A stretch of 64,000 nt of DNA from Agathobacter sp. (GTDB lineage Bacteria; Bacillota; Clostridia; Lachnospirales; Lachnospiraceae): positions 62,001 to 126,000 of the forward strand of contig JAFQRZ010000024.1 of assembly GCA_017409825.1 (NCBI GenBank), given 5' to 3'. How positions within the stretch are numbered: the stretch's first letter is position 1; every line of letters starts with the position of its first letter. Below are positions 35,360-43,909 of this stretch, in pieces. Both the position numbers and the translations under genes were made by a program. The notes under the pieces were generated by a model. That model saw nothing but the letters and a program-made list of their open reading frames with translations. It was not told the DNA's origin and searched no databases.

Positions 35360-36245
35360 TGTTTATAAAGAAAAGGGATTTACCTCTTTCGATGTAGTTG
35401 CAAAGATGAGAGGGATGTTCCATCAAAAGAAAATTGGTCATACAGGCACTCTTGATCCGGATGCGGAAGGAGTGCTTCCTGTATGTTTAGGAAAAGCCAC
35501 TAAAGTATGTGATTTACTTACCGATAAGGATAAGGAATATAAGGCAGTTTTGCTTTTGGGTCAGGAAACGGATACACAGGATATTTCTGGTGAAGTGCTA
35601 AATACTAGTCCAGTTAAGGTAACGGAAGCGGAAGTGAGAGAGGCGATTCTTTCTTTTGTGGGTGAATATGAACAGGTGCCACCAATGTATTCGGCATTGA
35701 AGGTGAATGGACAGAAACTTTGTGATTTGGCCAGAAAAGGTATCACGGTAGAGAGAAAAGCAAGACCTGTGACAATTCATAAGATAGAGATTACAGATAT
35801 CAAACTGCCTGAGGTAGAAATGATAGTATCTTGCTCAAAAGGGACTTATATCCGTACCTTGTGTGATGATATTGGAAAGAAATTAGGATGCTATGGCTGT
35901 ATGAAATCTCTACTTCGTACGAAAGTGGACAAATTCACAGTAGAAGAGGCATTAACACTTTCACAGATGCAACAGCTTATGGAGGAAAAGCCAGAGCAGG
36001 AATGGGATTTCATCGAGCCTGTGGATGGTGTGTTTCGCAAATATGAAGCTGTAACGACAACGCCAGAAGCACAGAAAATGGTGGTAAATGGAAATCGTAT
36101 TCCTGTAGAATTTGTTTCTGATTTTTCGGTTGAGAAAATGCAGGAAAATGTTCGACTGTATGATTTTCAAAAGAAATTTATCGGTATTTATACTTATATA
36201 GAAGAGAGTATGGAATATAAGCCAGTAAAATTATTTATGGATTAA
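35340..36245 (+). CDS. truB: tRNA pseudouridine-55 synthase
   Basis: TruB makes pseudouridine 55 in the T-loop of tRNAs. The N-terminus GIINVYKEKGFTSFDVV and the catalytic block HTGTLDPDAEGVLPVCLG, with the active Asp, are diagnostic. A C-terminal PUA-like part follows. I place the start at TTG 35340, because family members begin just before GIINVYK and GAGAGGA lies about 12 nt upstream; an ATG at 35310 would add ten unrelated residues. It overlaps nrnA by 20 nt. Confidence 0.93.
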   Translation: MKNGIINVYKEKGFTSFDVVAKMRGMFHQKKIGHTGTLDPDAEGVLPVCLGKATKVCDLLTDKDKEYKAVLLLGQETDTQDISGEVLNTSPVKVTEAEVREAILSFVGEYEQVPPMYSALKVNGQKLCDLARKGITVERKARPVTIHKIEITDIKLPEVEMIVSCSKGTYIRTLCDDIGKKLGCYGCMKSLLRTKVDKFTVEEALTLSQMQQLMEEKPEQEWDFIEPVDGVFRKYEAVTTTPEAQKMVVNGNRIPVEFVSDFSVEKMQENVRLYDFQKKFIGIYTYIEESMEYKPVKLFMD

Positions 36246-36261
36246 ATGGAAAATAAGTAAG

Positions 36262-37188
36262 ATGAAATATATTACGAAAACACTTGAGTTTAAAATTGAA
36301 GAGCCGACGGCTGTAACGCTGGGGAAATTCGATGGGTTGCATAGAGGGCATGAACTGTTGATGCATACGGTTTTGGATTGCAGCAAGAAGTATCAGGTGG
36401 CTTCCGTGGCATTTACCTTTGATATGCCACCGCGCAATCGAGTGGAAGAGATTGTTGCGAATGTTTTGACGACGAATGACGAAAAACAGTATATTTTTGA
36501 GAAACAGGGCATTGATTATTTGATAGAATGTCCGTTTACGCAAGAAGTGATGTCAATGGAGCCAAAGGATTTTATTGCGTGGATTGCAACTTCTTTGAAT
36601 ATGAAATATGTCGTAGTTGGTGATGATTTCCGATTTGGACACAAAAGAGCAGGTGATTATCATACATTACAGGAATATGAAGAAGTATATGGATATAAAA
36701 CCATCGTTCTGGACAAATTAAAGGATAGTAATCGAGATATCAGTAGTACTTATGTGCGAGAAAAAATTGCAGATGGAAATATCCGTAAGGCAAATGAACT
36801 ATTAGGCTATCATTATTTTATTAAAAGTGAAATCCTGCATGGCAAAAAGCTTGGTCGTCGGATTGGAATGCCAACGATTAATATGATTTTGCCGCAGAAT
36901 AAGCTACTGCCTCCAAATGGAGTGTATGTGACAGAAGTGCTGGTAAATGATAAAAAATACATGGGAGTTACCAATGTCGGATGTAAGCCAACCGTTTCGG
37001 AAGAACATATTGTAGGCGTGGAAACCTATATTGATGATTTTAGCCAGGATTTGTACGGAGAGAAGATAGTGGTATCGTTTTTGGAGTTCATTCGTCCGGA
37101 AATGAAATTTGCTTCTATTGAGGAATTAAAGGCTCAAATGGAGTCTGATATTATAGTTGCAAGGAAATATTACAAAAATATTACATAA
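36262..37188 (+). CDS. ribF: Bifunctional riboflavin kinase / FMN adenylyltransferase
   Basis: RibF turns riboflavin into FMN and FAD. The N-terminal nucleotidyltransferase domain has the GKFDGLHRGHELLM (HxGH-type) motif and the ISSTYVREKIADGNI block. The C-terminal riboflavin kinase domain (about 180-308) has GRRIGMPTINM and NGVYVTEV. At 308 residues it is normal. It follows truB by 16 nt. FMN is needed by the Rnf subunits encoded in this window. Confidence 0.96.
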   Translation: MKYITKTLEFKIEEPTAVTLGKFDGLHRGHELLMHTVLDCSKKYQVASVAFTFDMPPRNRVEEIVANVLTTNDEKQYIFEKQGIDYLIECPFTQEVMSMEPKDFIAWIATSLNMKYVVVGDDFRFGHKRAGDYHTLQEYEEVYGYKTIVLDKLKDSNRDISSTYVREKIADGNIRKANELLGYHYFIKSEILHGKKLGRRIGMPTINMILPQNKLLPPNGVYVTEVLVNDKKYMGVTNVGCKPTVSEEHIVGVETYIDDFSQDLYGEKIVVSFLEFIRPEMKFASIEELKAQMESDIIVARKYYKNIT

Positions 37189-37193
37189 TTATG

Positions 37194-37222
37194 TTGACAA
37201 TGTAAAAGAATATTGATATACT
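37194..37222 (+). promoter_or_regulatory. Promoter of the NlpC/P60 hydrolase gene
   Basis: Consensus TTGACA (37194-37199), a 17-nt spacer and TATACT (37217-37222). Confidence 0.85.
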
Positions 37223-37265
37223 CACTAAGGTGTGTGGAGTCACAGCATAATTATGGAGGATAAAT

Positions 37266-38366
37266 ATGATATTCGATAAAAAAACTTTAGTAGGAGTTTC
37301 TGGTGTACTTGCATTCGCATTAGTATTAGGTTTAGCATCTGCTTCGGTGGATCATTCTAGTATGATGATTGATAAAGAGAGCTATGGTATTCAGTCATCT
37401 GCTGGCGCAAATGCAGCGATTAATGAAGCAGGCAGCAACACAGTTGCTGGCGTAAATGGTGCAGTAGAAGATTCTGTTGGAGTTGTTGATGTAGAAAATA
37501 TAGTAGTTGGACAGAGCCCAAATTACAGTTCTTTTGGTTATACCAATCTTGGACTTGCTGTGGTAGATGGCAACTTAAATATTCGTAAAGAAGCAAATAC
37601 AAGCGCACCTGTTGTTGGTAAAATGACAAACTATGCAGCTTGCGAAATCCTTGGTGAAGAAAATGGCTTCTATAAGGTTGAAACTGGTAATGCAGAAGGT
37701 TATGTAAGCATGGATTACATTATCACAGGTGAAGAAGCACTTGCGATTGCACAGACAGAAGCGAAATATATCGCGACTGTTATTACAGAGACCCTTCGTG
37801 TTCGTACAGAACCTACTACAGAATCAAAAGTAATTTCGACAATCAGCAAGGATGAAGAATTCTATATTTTAGAAGAATTAGATGGCTGGTTTAAAGTAGA
37901 GCTTACAAATTTCCAGGGATATATCTCTAAGGATTATGTAAAAGCTGAGATGAAATTAAAAACTGGTAATACCATGAAAGAATTAACTTACGGAAATGGT
38001 ATTTCTGATACACGTGTAAATTTAGTAAACTTTGCATTACAGTACGTTGGTGGACGTTATGTATGGGGCGGAGAACGCTTAGGAGTTGGCGTTGACTGTT
38101 CTGGATTTACGATGAAGGTTTATGAACAGTTTGGTGTTAAATTACCACACTACTCAGCAGCACAGCCTTCTTATGGTACTAGAATTTCCAAATCAGAATT
38201 AAAACCAGGTGATTTGATTTTCTATTCATCAAGCAATAGAATTGACCATGTAGCAATTTACATTGGAAATGGACAGATTGTTCATGCTGCAAGTACAAAA
38301 GCAGGTATTATTATTTCAAACGCATTTTACTCACAGCCAGTTTGTTATGTAAGATATTTAGATTAA
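37266..38366 (+). CDS. Secreted SH3-domain NlpC/P60 peptidoglycan endopeptidase
   Basis: A signal peptide (KKTLVGVSGVLAFALVLGLASAS) exports this 366-residue wall hydrolase. Two bacterial SH3 domains follow (about residues 99-155 and 172-235, with LNIRKEANTSAPVVG and LRVRTEPTTESKVIS), then a C-terminal NlpC/P60 domain (about 247-366). The catalytic Cys is in VDCSGFTM and the His in DHVAIYIGNGQIVHAAS. It probably cleaves peptide stems during growth or cell separation. It has its own strong promoter and GGAGG site, and lies between ribF and rpsO, which are neighbours in many Firmicutes. Confidence 0.94.
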   Translation: MIFDKKTLVGVSGVLAFALVLGLASASVDHSSMMIDKESYGIQSSAGANAAINEAGSNTVAGVNGAVEDSVGVVDVENIVVGQSPNYSSFGYTNLGLAVVDGNLNIRKEANTSAPVVGKMTNYAACEILGEENGFYKVETGNAEGYVSMDYIITGEEALAIAQTEAKYIATVITETLRVRTEPTTESKVISTISKDEEFYILEELDGWFKVELTNFQGYISKDYVKAEMKLKTGNTMKELTYGNGISDTRVNLVNFALQYVGGRYVWGGERLGVGVDCSGFTMKVYEQFGVKLPHYSAAQPSYGTRISKSELKPGDLIFYSSSNRIDHVAIYIGNGQIVHAASTKAGIIISNAFYSQPVCYVRYLD

Positions 38367-38379
38367 TTTAAAATTTAGG

Positions 38380-38408
38380 TTTACAATCATATTTTAATAT
38401 GATATATT
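38380..38408 (+). promoter_or_regulatory. Promoter of rpsO
   Basis: TTTACA (38380-38385), a 17-nt spacer and TATATT (38403-38408). Confidence 0.75.
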
Positions 38409-38423
38409 AATCAGGTGTGGTTA

Positions 38424-38483
38424 GCCCATGCTCGGTGGACGGACACTCCGACCGCTGCTGAGTATCCATCAAATTAGAAGGGC
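38424..38483 (+). promoter_or_regulatory. Structured rpsO leader, probable S15 autoregulatory site
   Basis: A long stem joins ATGCTC (38428-38433) to GAGTAT (38460-38465), continues through GGTGG with CCGCT and CGGA with TCCG, and closes on ACAC-type loop bases. GCCC (38424-38427) can also pair with GGGC (38480-38483) to close an outer helix next to the ribosome site. In many bacteria S15 binds its own leader and blocks translation; the position and fold fit that role. I infer the ligand. Confidence 0.65.
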
Positions 38484-38513
38484 GATTAAATATATTTAAA
38501 GGAGGATCATAAC

Positions 38514-38780
38514 ATGATCGCAAAAGACAAGAAACAGGCTATTATCGCTGAATATGGTAGAGGAGCAAATGACACTGGTTCACCAGAAGTACAGATTGCT
38601 ATCCTTACAGCAAGAATTCAGGAATTAACAGAGCATTTAAAAGCTAATCCAAAGGATCATCACTCAAGAAGAGGTATGTTAAAGATGATCGGTCAGAGAA
38701 AAGGCTTACTTGCTTACTTAAAAGAAATCGATATCGAAAGATATCGTTCATTAATCGAAAGATTAGGTTTAAGAAAATAG
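38514..38780 (+). CDS. rpsO: Ribosomal protein S15 (uS15)
   Basis: This 88-residue 30S protein binds the central domain of 16S rRNA. It has the diagnostic [17 protein letters not shown] and [25 protein letters not shown] site precedes the ATG. It has its own promoter, a structured leader and a terminator, followed by pnp as in most bacteria. Confidence 0.98.
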   Translation: MIAKDKKQAIIAEYGRGANDTGSPEVQIAILTARIQELTEHLKANPKDHHSRRGMLKMIGQRKGLLAYLKEIDIERYRSLIERLGLRK

Positions 38781-38792
38781 TTTGCAAAAGTA

Positions 38793-38820
38793 GGGCGGAG
38801 TTTTTATTCCGCCCTTTTCT
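38793..38820 (+). terminator. Rho-independent terminator after rpsO
   Basis: GGGCGGA (38793-38799) and TCCGCCC (38808-38814) form a 7-bp GC-rich stem followed by TTTTCTTT. Confidence 0.88.
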
Positions 38821-38831
38821 TTCGTTGCTAA

Positions 38832-38908
38832 AGCAGAAGTGTTACCCGAGACTACTGAAGAGTACATAGAAGCTATGTGTTGTTCAGTCGTTTCGGACAG
38901 CTTCTGCT
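38832..38908 (+). promoter_or_regulatory. Nested long hairpin between rpsO and pnp
   Basis: Three paired segments nest: AGCAGAAG (38832-38839) with CTTCTGCT (38901-38908); CCGAGACTACTGAA (38846-38859) with TTCAGTCGTTTCGG (38883-38896), with one G-U and one mismatch; and ACATAG (38864-38869) with CTATGT (38873-38878). The structure ends on the first base of the putative pnp -10 box. A double-stranded stem here recalls the RNase III site that controls pnp in enteric bacteria. Confidence 0.75.
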
Positions 38909-38913
38909 ATAAT
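38905..38913 (+). promoter_or_regulatory. Extended -10 promoter of pnp
   Basis: TGCTATAAT is a consensus extended -10 box; no good -35 is present at 16-18 nt. It lies 37 nt before the pnp start. Confidence 0.55.
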
Positions 38914-38949
38914 ATAAAATAAAGTAGAAGATTTTTAAGGAGAAAAGAT

Positions 38950-41043
38950 ATGTACAAGAGTTATTCATTAGAACTCGCTGGCAGAACACTTACGGTTGAT
39001 ATCGGAAGAGTTTGTGCACAGGCAAATGGTGCTGCTATCTTGAGATACGGTGAAACAACTGTATTATCTACAGCTACAGCATCTGACAAACCACGTGATG
39101 GTATTGACTTCTTCCCACTCAGTGTTGAGTACGAAGAAAAAATGTATTCCGTAGGCAAAATCCCTGGTGGATTTAATAAACGTGAAGGAAAAGCATCTGA
39201 AAATGCGATTCTTACTTCGCGTGTAATTGACCGTCCTATGAGACCATTGTTCCCTAAGGACTATCGTAACGATGTAACACTCAATAACATGGTTATGTCT
39301 GTTGATCCAGAATGTCGTCCAGAATTAGTAGCTATGATTGGTGCTGCATTAGTAACCTCTATTTCAGATATTCCATTTGATGGCCCATGTGCAACTACAC
39401 AGATGGGTATGGTGGATGGAGAATTCGTTCTTAACCCAAATCAGGAAATCTGGGATAATGGTGATTTGCAGTTAACAGTAGCTTCAACAGCAGAAAAAGT
39501 TATCATGATTGAAGCTGGTGCAAACGAAATCGTAGAAGAAAAGATGATCGAAGCAATCTACAAATGTCATGAAGTAAACCAGACAATTATTGCTTTCATC
39601 AATGACATCTGCAAAGAAGTAGGAAAAGCAAAGCATGAATATGCAAGCTGTGCGATTCCAGAAGAACTTTTCGCTGCAATCAAGGAAATCGTTCCTCCAG
39701 CAGAAATGGAAGAAGCAGTTTTCACAGACGAAAAACAGGTTCGTGAAGAAAACATCAAAGCAGTAACAGCTAAATTAGAAGAAGCATTTGCTGAAAATGA
39801 AGAATGGTTAGGCTTACTCGGTGAAGCAATTTACCAGTATCAGAAGAAGACGGTTCGTAAGATGATCTTAAAAGATCACAAACGTCCAGACGGCCGTGCA
39901 ATCAATCAGATTCGTCACCTTGCTTCTGAAGTAGATATTATTCCTAGAGTACATGGTTCTGCTATGTTTACTCGTGGACAGACACAGATTTGTGACGTTG
40001 TAACACTTGCTCCATTATCTGAAGTTCAGAAAATTGATGGTTTAGATGCTAATGTTACAACAAAGAGATATATGCATCACTACAATTTCCCAGCATACTC
40101 TGTTGGTGAAACAAAAGTATCTCGTGGACCAGGACGTCGTGAAATCGGACATGGTGCTCTTGCTGAAAAAGCATTAGTAGCAGTTCTTCCAAGTGAAGAA
40201 GAATTCCCTTATGCAATTCGTGCCGTTTCTGAAACATTTGAATCCAATGGTTCAACATCTATGGCCTCTACATGTGCATCTTGTATGGCACTCATGGCTG
40301 CAGGTGTTCCAATCAAAGCTATGGTAGCAGGTATCTCTTGTGGTCTTGTAACAGGCGATACAGATGATGATTATGTATTACTTACCGATATCCAGGGCTT
40401 AGAAGACTTCTTCGGCGATATGGACTTTAAGGTAACAGGTACACATAAAGGTATCACAGCAATCCAGATGGATATCAAGATTCATGGTTTAACACGTGAA
40501 ATCGTAGAAGGTGCTATCGCTAGAACTCGTGAAGCTCGTCTTTATATTATGGACGAAGTTATGAGCAAAGCTATCGCAGAACCTCGTAAAGAAGTAAGCG
40601 AATGGGCTCCAAAGGTTGAACAGATTACTATTGATCCAGCTAAGATTGGTGATGTTGTTGGTCAGAAGGGTAAGACAATCAACGAAATCATTGCTCGTAC
40701 AGGTGTTAAGATTGATATCACAGATGATGGTGCAGTTTCAGTATGTGGTACTGACAAAGCTATGATTGCAAAAGCAATTGAAATGATTCAGATTATCACA
40801 ACAGAATTCGAAGAAGGCCAGATTTTCTCAGGTGTTGTAACAAGCATTAAGGAATTCGGTGCATTCGTAGAATTTGCTCCTGGCAAAGAAGGAATGGTTC
40901 ACATTTCTAAAATTGCTAAAGAAAGAATCAACCATGTAGAAGATGTTCTTACACTTGGTGATAAAGTAAAATGTATCTGTTTAGGAAAAGATAAGATGGG
41001 ACGTATTAGCTTCTCTATCAAGGATGTTCCTGCAGAAGCATAA
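38950..41043 (+). CDS. pnp: Polyribonucleotide nucleotidyltransferase (PNPase)
   Basis: PNPase degrades RNA 3' to 5' by phosphorolysis. It has two RNase PH domains (GETTVLSTATAS and RGQTQICDVVTLAP), an alpha-helical linker, then KH (IGDVVGQKGKTINEI) and S1 (FSGVVTSIKEFGAFVEF) domains at the C-terminus. At 697 residues it is full length. The GGAG site lies just before the ATG. It follows rpsO, and a nested hairpin lies between them. Confidence 0.98.
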   Translation: MYKSYSLELAGRTLTVDIGRVCAQANGAAILRYGETTVLSTATASDKPRDGIDFFPLSVEYEEKMYSVGKIPGGFNKREGKASENAILTSRVIDRPMRPLFPKDYRNDVTLNNMVMSVDPECRPELVAMIGAALVTSISDIPFDGPCATTQMGMVDGEFVLNPNQEIWDNGDLQLTVASTAEKVIMIEAGANEIVEEKMIEAIYKCHEVNQTIIAFINDICKEVGKAKHEYASCAIPEELFAAIKEIVPPAEMEEAVFTDEKQVREENIKAVTAKLEEAFAENEEWLGLLGEAIYQYQKKTVRKMILKDHKRPDGRAINQIRHLASEVDIIPRVHGSAMFTRGQTQICDVVTLAPLSEVQKIDGLDANVTTKRYMHHYNFPAYSVGETKVSRGPGRREIGHGALAEKALVAVLPSEEEFPYAIRAVSETFESNGSTSMASTCASCMALMAAGVPIKAMVAGISCGLVTGDTDDDYVLLTDIQGLEDFFGDMDFKVTGTHKGITAIQMDIKIHGLTREIVEGAIARTREARLYIMDEVMSKAIAEPRKEVSEWAPKVEQITIDPAKIGDVVGQKGKTINEIIARTGVKIDITDDGAVSVCGTDKAMIAKAIEMIQIITTEFEEGQIFSGVVTSIKEFGAFVEFAPGKEGMVHISKIAKERINHVEDVLTLGDKVKCICLGKDKMGRISFSIKDVPAEA

Positions 41044-41079
41044 ACAATGTGTTTGCAATAAAGTTTTTATAAATACTAC

Positions 41080-41237
41080 GAAAAAGGGAATTGTCCCTCT
41101 ATTATACGAAACACGACTTTCGCTCTTAGTGAGCTCGTTGCGTTACTAACCTCATAGTCTCCCTATAAGGGGCCTATTCGTTAAGTAACGACGGCTCCCT
41201 AAAGGTTTCGCATAATAGAGGGACAATTCTCTTTTTC
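41080..41237. repeat. Long branched palindrome, element 3 (33-bp outer stem)
   Basis: Arms 41080-41112 and 41205-41237 pair over 33 nt with one mismatch (41106/41211) and one G-T. The 92-nt interior has further helices: GCTC/GAGC around 41121-41134, CGTTACT (about 41141-41147) with AGTAACG (about 41184-41190), and inside that ATAG..CTAT with CCC..GGG. It sits 37 nt after pnp. The flanks ACGAAA and TTTCTCA resemble those of the hairpins at 25548 and 57869. I see no gene here; the rest of the 257-nt gap up to the subtilase gene is unremarkable. Confidence 0.8.
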
Positions 41238-41300
41238 TCACCTTTTAGAATAATCATCTAGTATAAGACGCATTGTTTATGATATGGCAGGAACATCTGT

Positions 41301-42188
41301 ATGGCATATTATATAAAGAGAATAAGTTTGTGGATTGAAATCATTATGGAGAGGGCAAAAGAAATCGTTTGTGCGGAGAATGTGTATCGCAAAGGGTATA
41401 CGGGAAAAGGTGTGAGGATTGCACTGTTAGATACCGGCGTGTTTACACATAGAGATTTAAAATGCAGGATTATTTTGTTTAAAGATTATATAAATTATAG
41501 AAAGTTAAACTATGATGATAATGGACACGGAACGCATATTGCGGGCATATTGAGTGAGATGTCGCCTGGAGCGGAGCTTTTGATATTTAAGATTTTAGAT
41601 AAGAATGGAAATGGTACGACGGAAAAGGCGCTTAAGGCATTGGAATGGATTCAGAAAAATCATCGAAAGTGGAATATAAAGCTTTTGAATTTTTCGATGG
41701 GATATTTGCCGAATACGAATGCGGTGATGCAGAATCGGCTGATTGAAAAGCTGGAAGAGTTATGGGAGGAAGGAATTACGATTGTAACTGCGGCAGGAAA
41801 TAATGGACCGAAGGAAAATTCTATTACGGTACCAGGTGTATCGAGGAAAGTAATTACAGTAGGCTCGTGCGATGATATAGAGTCAGGAAAGGGGAGCTAT
41901 GGTGGGAGAGGACCGACTAGTTGTTGTATTGTGAAGCCAGAAGTGCTAGCTCCGGGGACGAATATTCGAAGTTTGTCCTTAAGGGATGGGGAATATGCAT
42001 ACAAAAGTGGAACCTCTATGGCGGCGCCGATTGTGTGTGGTGCATTAGCACTTGCGCTAGAGAAAAATTCAAATTTAAAACCGGTGGAACTAAAATTACT
42101 GCTATATGACTCAGTTTCACAAAAAATTAAGAATTTAAGCCCTGCTTGGGGCATACTTAATGTTGATAATCTGATAAAAATGCTATAA
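41301..42188 (+). CDS. Subtilisin-like serine protease (S8), no signal peptide
   Basis: This 295-residue protease has the full catalytic triad: Asp44 in LLDTGV, His76 in NGHGTHIAG and Ser in GTSMAAP (about 239), plus the oxyanion Asn in AAGNNGP. There is no export signal or propeptide, so it resembles intracellular subtilisins. The ATG at 41301 has AGGA 8 nt upstream; a second in-frame ATG at 41346 matches the usual family start but has no ribosome site. Substrates are unknown. It is followed 24 nt later by a cardiolipin synthase gene. Confidence 0.92.
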   Translation: MAYYIKRISLWIEIIMERAKEIVCAENVYRKGYTGKGVRIALLDTGVFTHRDLKCRIILFKDYINYRKLNYDDNGHGTHIAGILSEMSPGAELLIFKILDKNGNGTTEKALKALEWIQKNHRKWNIKLLNFSMGYLPNTNAVMQNRLIEKLEELWEEGITIVTAAGNNGPKENSITVPGVSRKVITVGSCDDIESGKGSYGGRGPTSCCIVKPEVLAPGTNIRSLSLRDGEYAYKSGTSMAAPIVCGALALALEKNSNLKPVELKLLLYDSVSQKIKNLSPAWGILNVDNLIKML

Positions 42189-42212
42189 AATATTTCATTG
42201 GAGGCACATCAG

Positions 42213-43754
42213 ATGAAAAAAGTTTTAAGTAAGTTATTTGGAAGATTGGTTTTAACCGGAATTATCATATTGATTCAGTTTGGCTGGATTGCATTTACTT
42301 TATATGAGGCAGGGGTGGTGAACCCTTGGTTCTCTATTGGGTTGCGATTAGTTTCATTGGTTTGTGCATTGTATGTTGTATACAAAGATATGCGTCCGCA
42401 TAGTAAAATGTCGTGGATATTTTTGATATTATTGCTACCATTTATTGGTTGTCCATGCTATTTCTTGTTTGGTCGTTCGGAAATGACGAAGAAAAATCGT
42501 GAGCAGATTGCAGAACTTCAGAAGTTCGTTGAACCGATGCGAGAGGAGCAGGAAACGGTAATTGCCCATTTGAAGATGATGGATGATATTGCCTATAAAC
42601 AGATGAGCTTTCCGCAGAATACGGGAAGATATCCCGTTTATATGGAAAAGGATTCTAAATACTATTCCGTTGGCGATGATATGTTCGTAGATATGATTGA
42701 AGATATCAAAAAAGCAAAGGACTTTATTTTTCTGGAATTCTTTATCATGAAGCAAGGTGTGATGTTTGATACCTTGATTGATGCCCTAGCAGAACGTGTA
42801 AAAGCAGGCGTGCATGTGCGTTTGATTTATGATGATATGGGATGTATTGACGAATTTCCTCTTCATTTTTACAAGGAGTTACAAGCGAAGGGAATTCATG
42901 TTGCCTGTTTTAATCCGTTTCGTCCATTTATGTCTATTATTATGAATAACCGCGATCATAGAAAAATTATGGTTGTGGATGGGAAAATTGCATATACTGG
43001 CGGTTTGAATATTGCGGATGAATATATTAATGCGATTGAGCGATTTGGGCATTGGAAGGATGCAGGTGTTCGTATTACAGGTGATGCGGTATGGTCCTTT
43101 ACTACGATGTTTCTTGAAATGTGGAGTTATGTTACAACTGGAACGGAGGATTTCAGTCGTTTCAAAGTCGTAGAGAATGATAATCAGATGCTAATCCAAC
43201 AACAGAAAGGTTTTGTACAGCCGTATGGAGACTGTCCGTTGGATAAACGATATCTGATAGAAGGCATTTATTTGAATCTGATTAATCATGCACGTAAAAA
43301 TGTTTATATTTTTACACCATATTTGATTTTGGGTTCTGAGATTGCGACGGCATTAATAAATGCAGCTAGGAGTGGTGTTGATGTTCGAATTGTTACACCT
43401 GCGATTCCAGATAAAAAGATGGTATTTCTTTTGACACAGTCCAATTATGAAAATTTGATTCAGGGGGGCGTAAAGATTTATCAGTATACCCCAGGGTTTA
43501 TTCATTCGAAATGCTTTGTGGTGGACGATGAGTATGCTTCCGTTGGTACGACGAATTTGGACTTTCGAGCATTGTATCTGCATTTTGAATGTGGTGTGCT
43601 TATGTACAAAACAGAAAGTGTGCATAAAGTAACAGAAGATATGCTAGAGACCTTTGGCAAGAGCAGAGAAATATTGTTGGAAGAATGTGAGAATAAGAAT
43701 TTCTTCTATCAGCTTTTCTTAAGTGTTATGCGATTGTTCTCACCATTGTTATAA
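42213..43754 (+). CDS. cls: Cardiolipin synthase (phospholipase D type)
   Basis: This enzyme condenses two phosphatidylglycerols, or a similar pair, into cardiolipin at the membrane. Two N-terminal membrane helices (about 10-32 and 38-58, then a third short hydrophobic part) precede two PLD domains. The HKD motifs are DHRKIMVVDG (His about 248) and HSKCFVVDDE (about 431), each followed by the usual GxxN (TGGLNI and GTTNLD). The ATG at 42213 has GGAGG 8 nt upstream. At 513 residues it is typical. Confidence 0.94.
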   Translation: MKKVLSKLFGRLVLTGIIILIQFGWIAFTLYEAGVVNPWFSIGLRLVSLVCALYVVYKDMRPHSKMSWIFLILLLPFIGCPCYFLFGRSEMTKKNREQIAELQKFVEPMREEQETVIAHLKMMDDIAYKQMSFPQNTGRYPVYMEKDSKYYSVGDDMFVDMIEDIKKAKDFIFLEFFIMKQGVMFDTLIDALAERVKAGVHVRLIYDDMGCIDEFPLHFYKELQAKGIHVACFNPFRPFMSIIMNNRDHRKIMVVDGKIAYTGGLNIADEYINAIERFGHWKDAGVRITGDAVWSFTTMFLEMWSYVTTGTEDFSRFKVVENDNQMLIQQQKGFVQPYGDCPLDKRYLIEGIYLNLINHARKNVYIFTPYLILGSEIATALINAARSGVDVRIVTPAIPDKKMVFLLTQSNYENLIQGGVKIYQYTPGFIHSKCFVVDDEYASVGTTNLDFRALYLHFECGVLMYKTESVHKVTEDMLETFGKSREILLEECENKNFFYQLFLSVMRLFSPLL

Positions 43755-43779
43755 AAATACAAAATATTGTGATTTCTAC

Positions 43780-43807
43780 TTGAAATTAGACCTAGATATG
43801 GTATAAT
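43780..43807 (+). promoter_or_regulatory. Promoter of scpA-scpB
   Basis: TTGAAA (43780-43785), a 16-nt spacer and consensus TATAAT (43802-43807). The transcript would start almost inside the next hairpin. Confidence 0.65.
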
Positions 43808-43808
43808 C

Positions 43809-43839
43809 GTTCGTGGACAAACTTGTCCACGAACTTTTT
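43809..43839 (+). terminator. Strong terminator-like hairpin directly after the scpA promoter
   Basis: GTTCGTGGACAA (43809-43820) and TTGTCCACGAAC (43823-43834) are perfect inverted repeats followed by TTTTTG. It may end the cls transcript or act as an attenuator for scpA. A second hairpin (GAAAGGT with ACCTTTC, about 43859-43880) lies before the scpA ribosome site. Confidence 0.75.
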
Positions 43840-43909
43840 GTTGCACAAGCATGTCAAGGAAAGGTCCAGTGAACCTTTCTCTTGATTGGCAAAAATATAG
43901 GTGTTAGAT

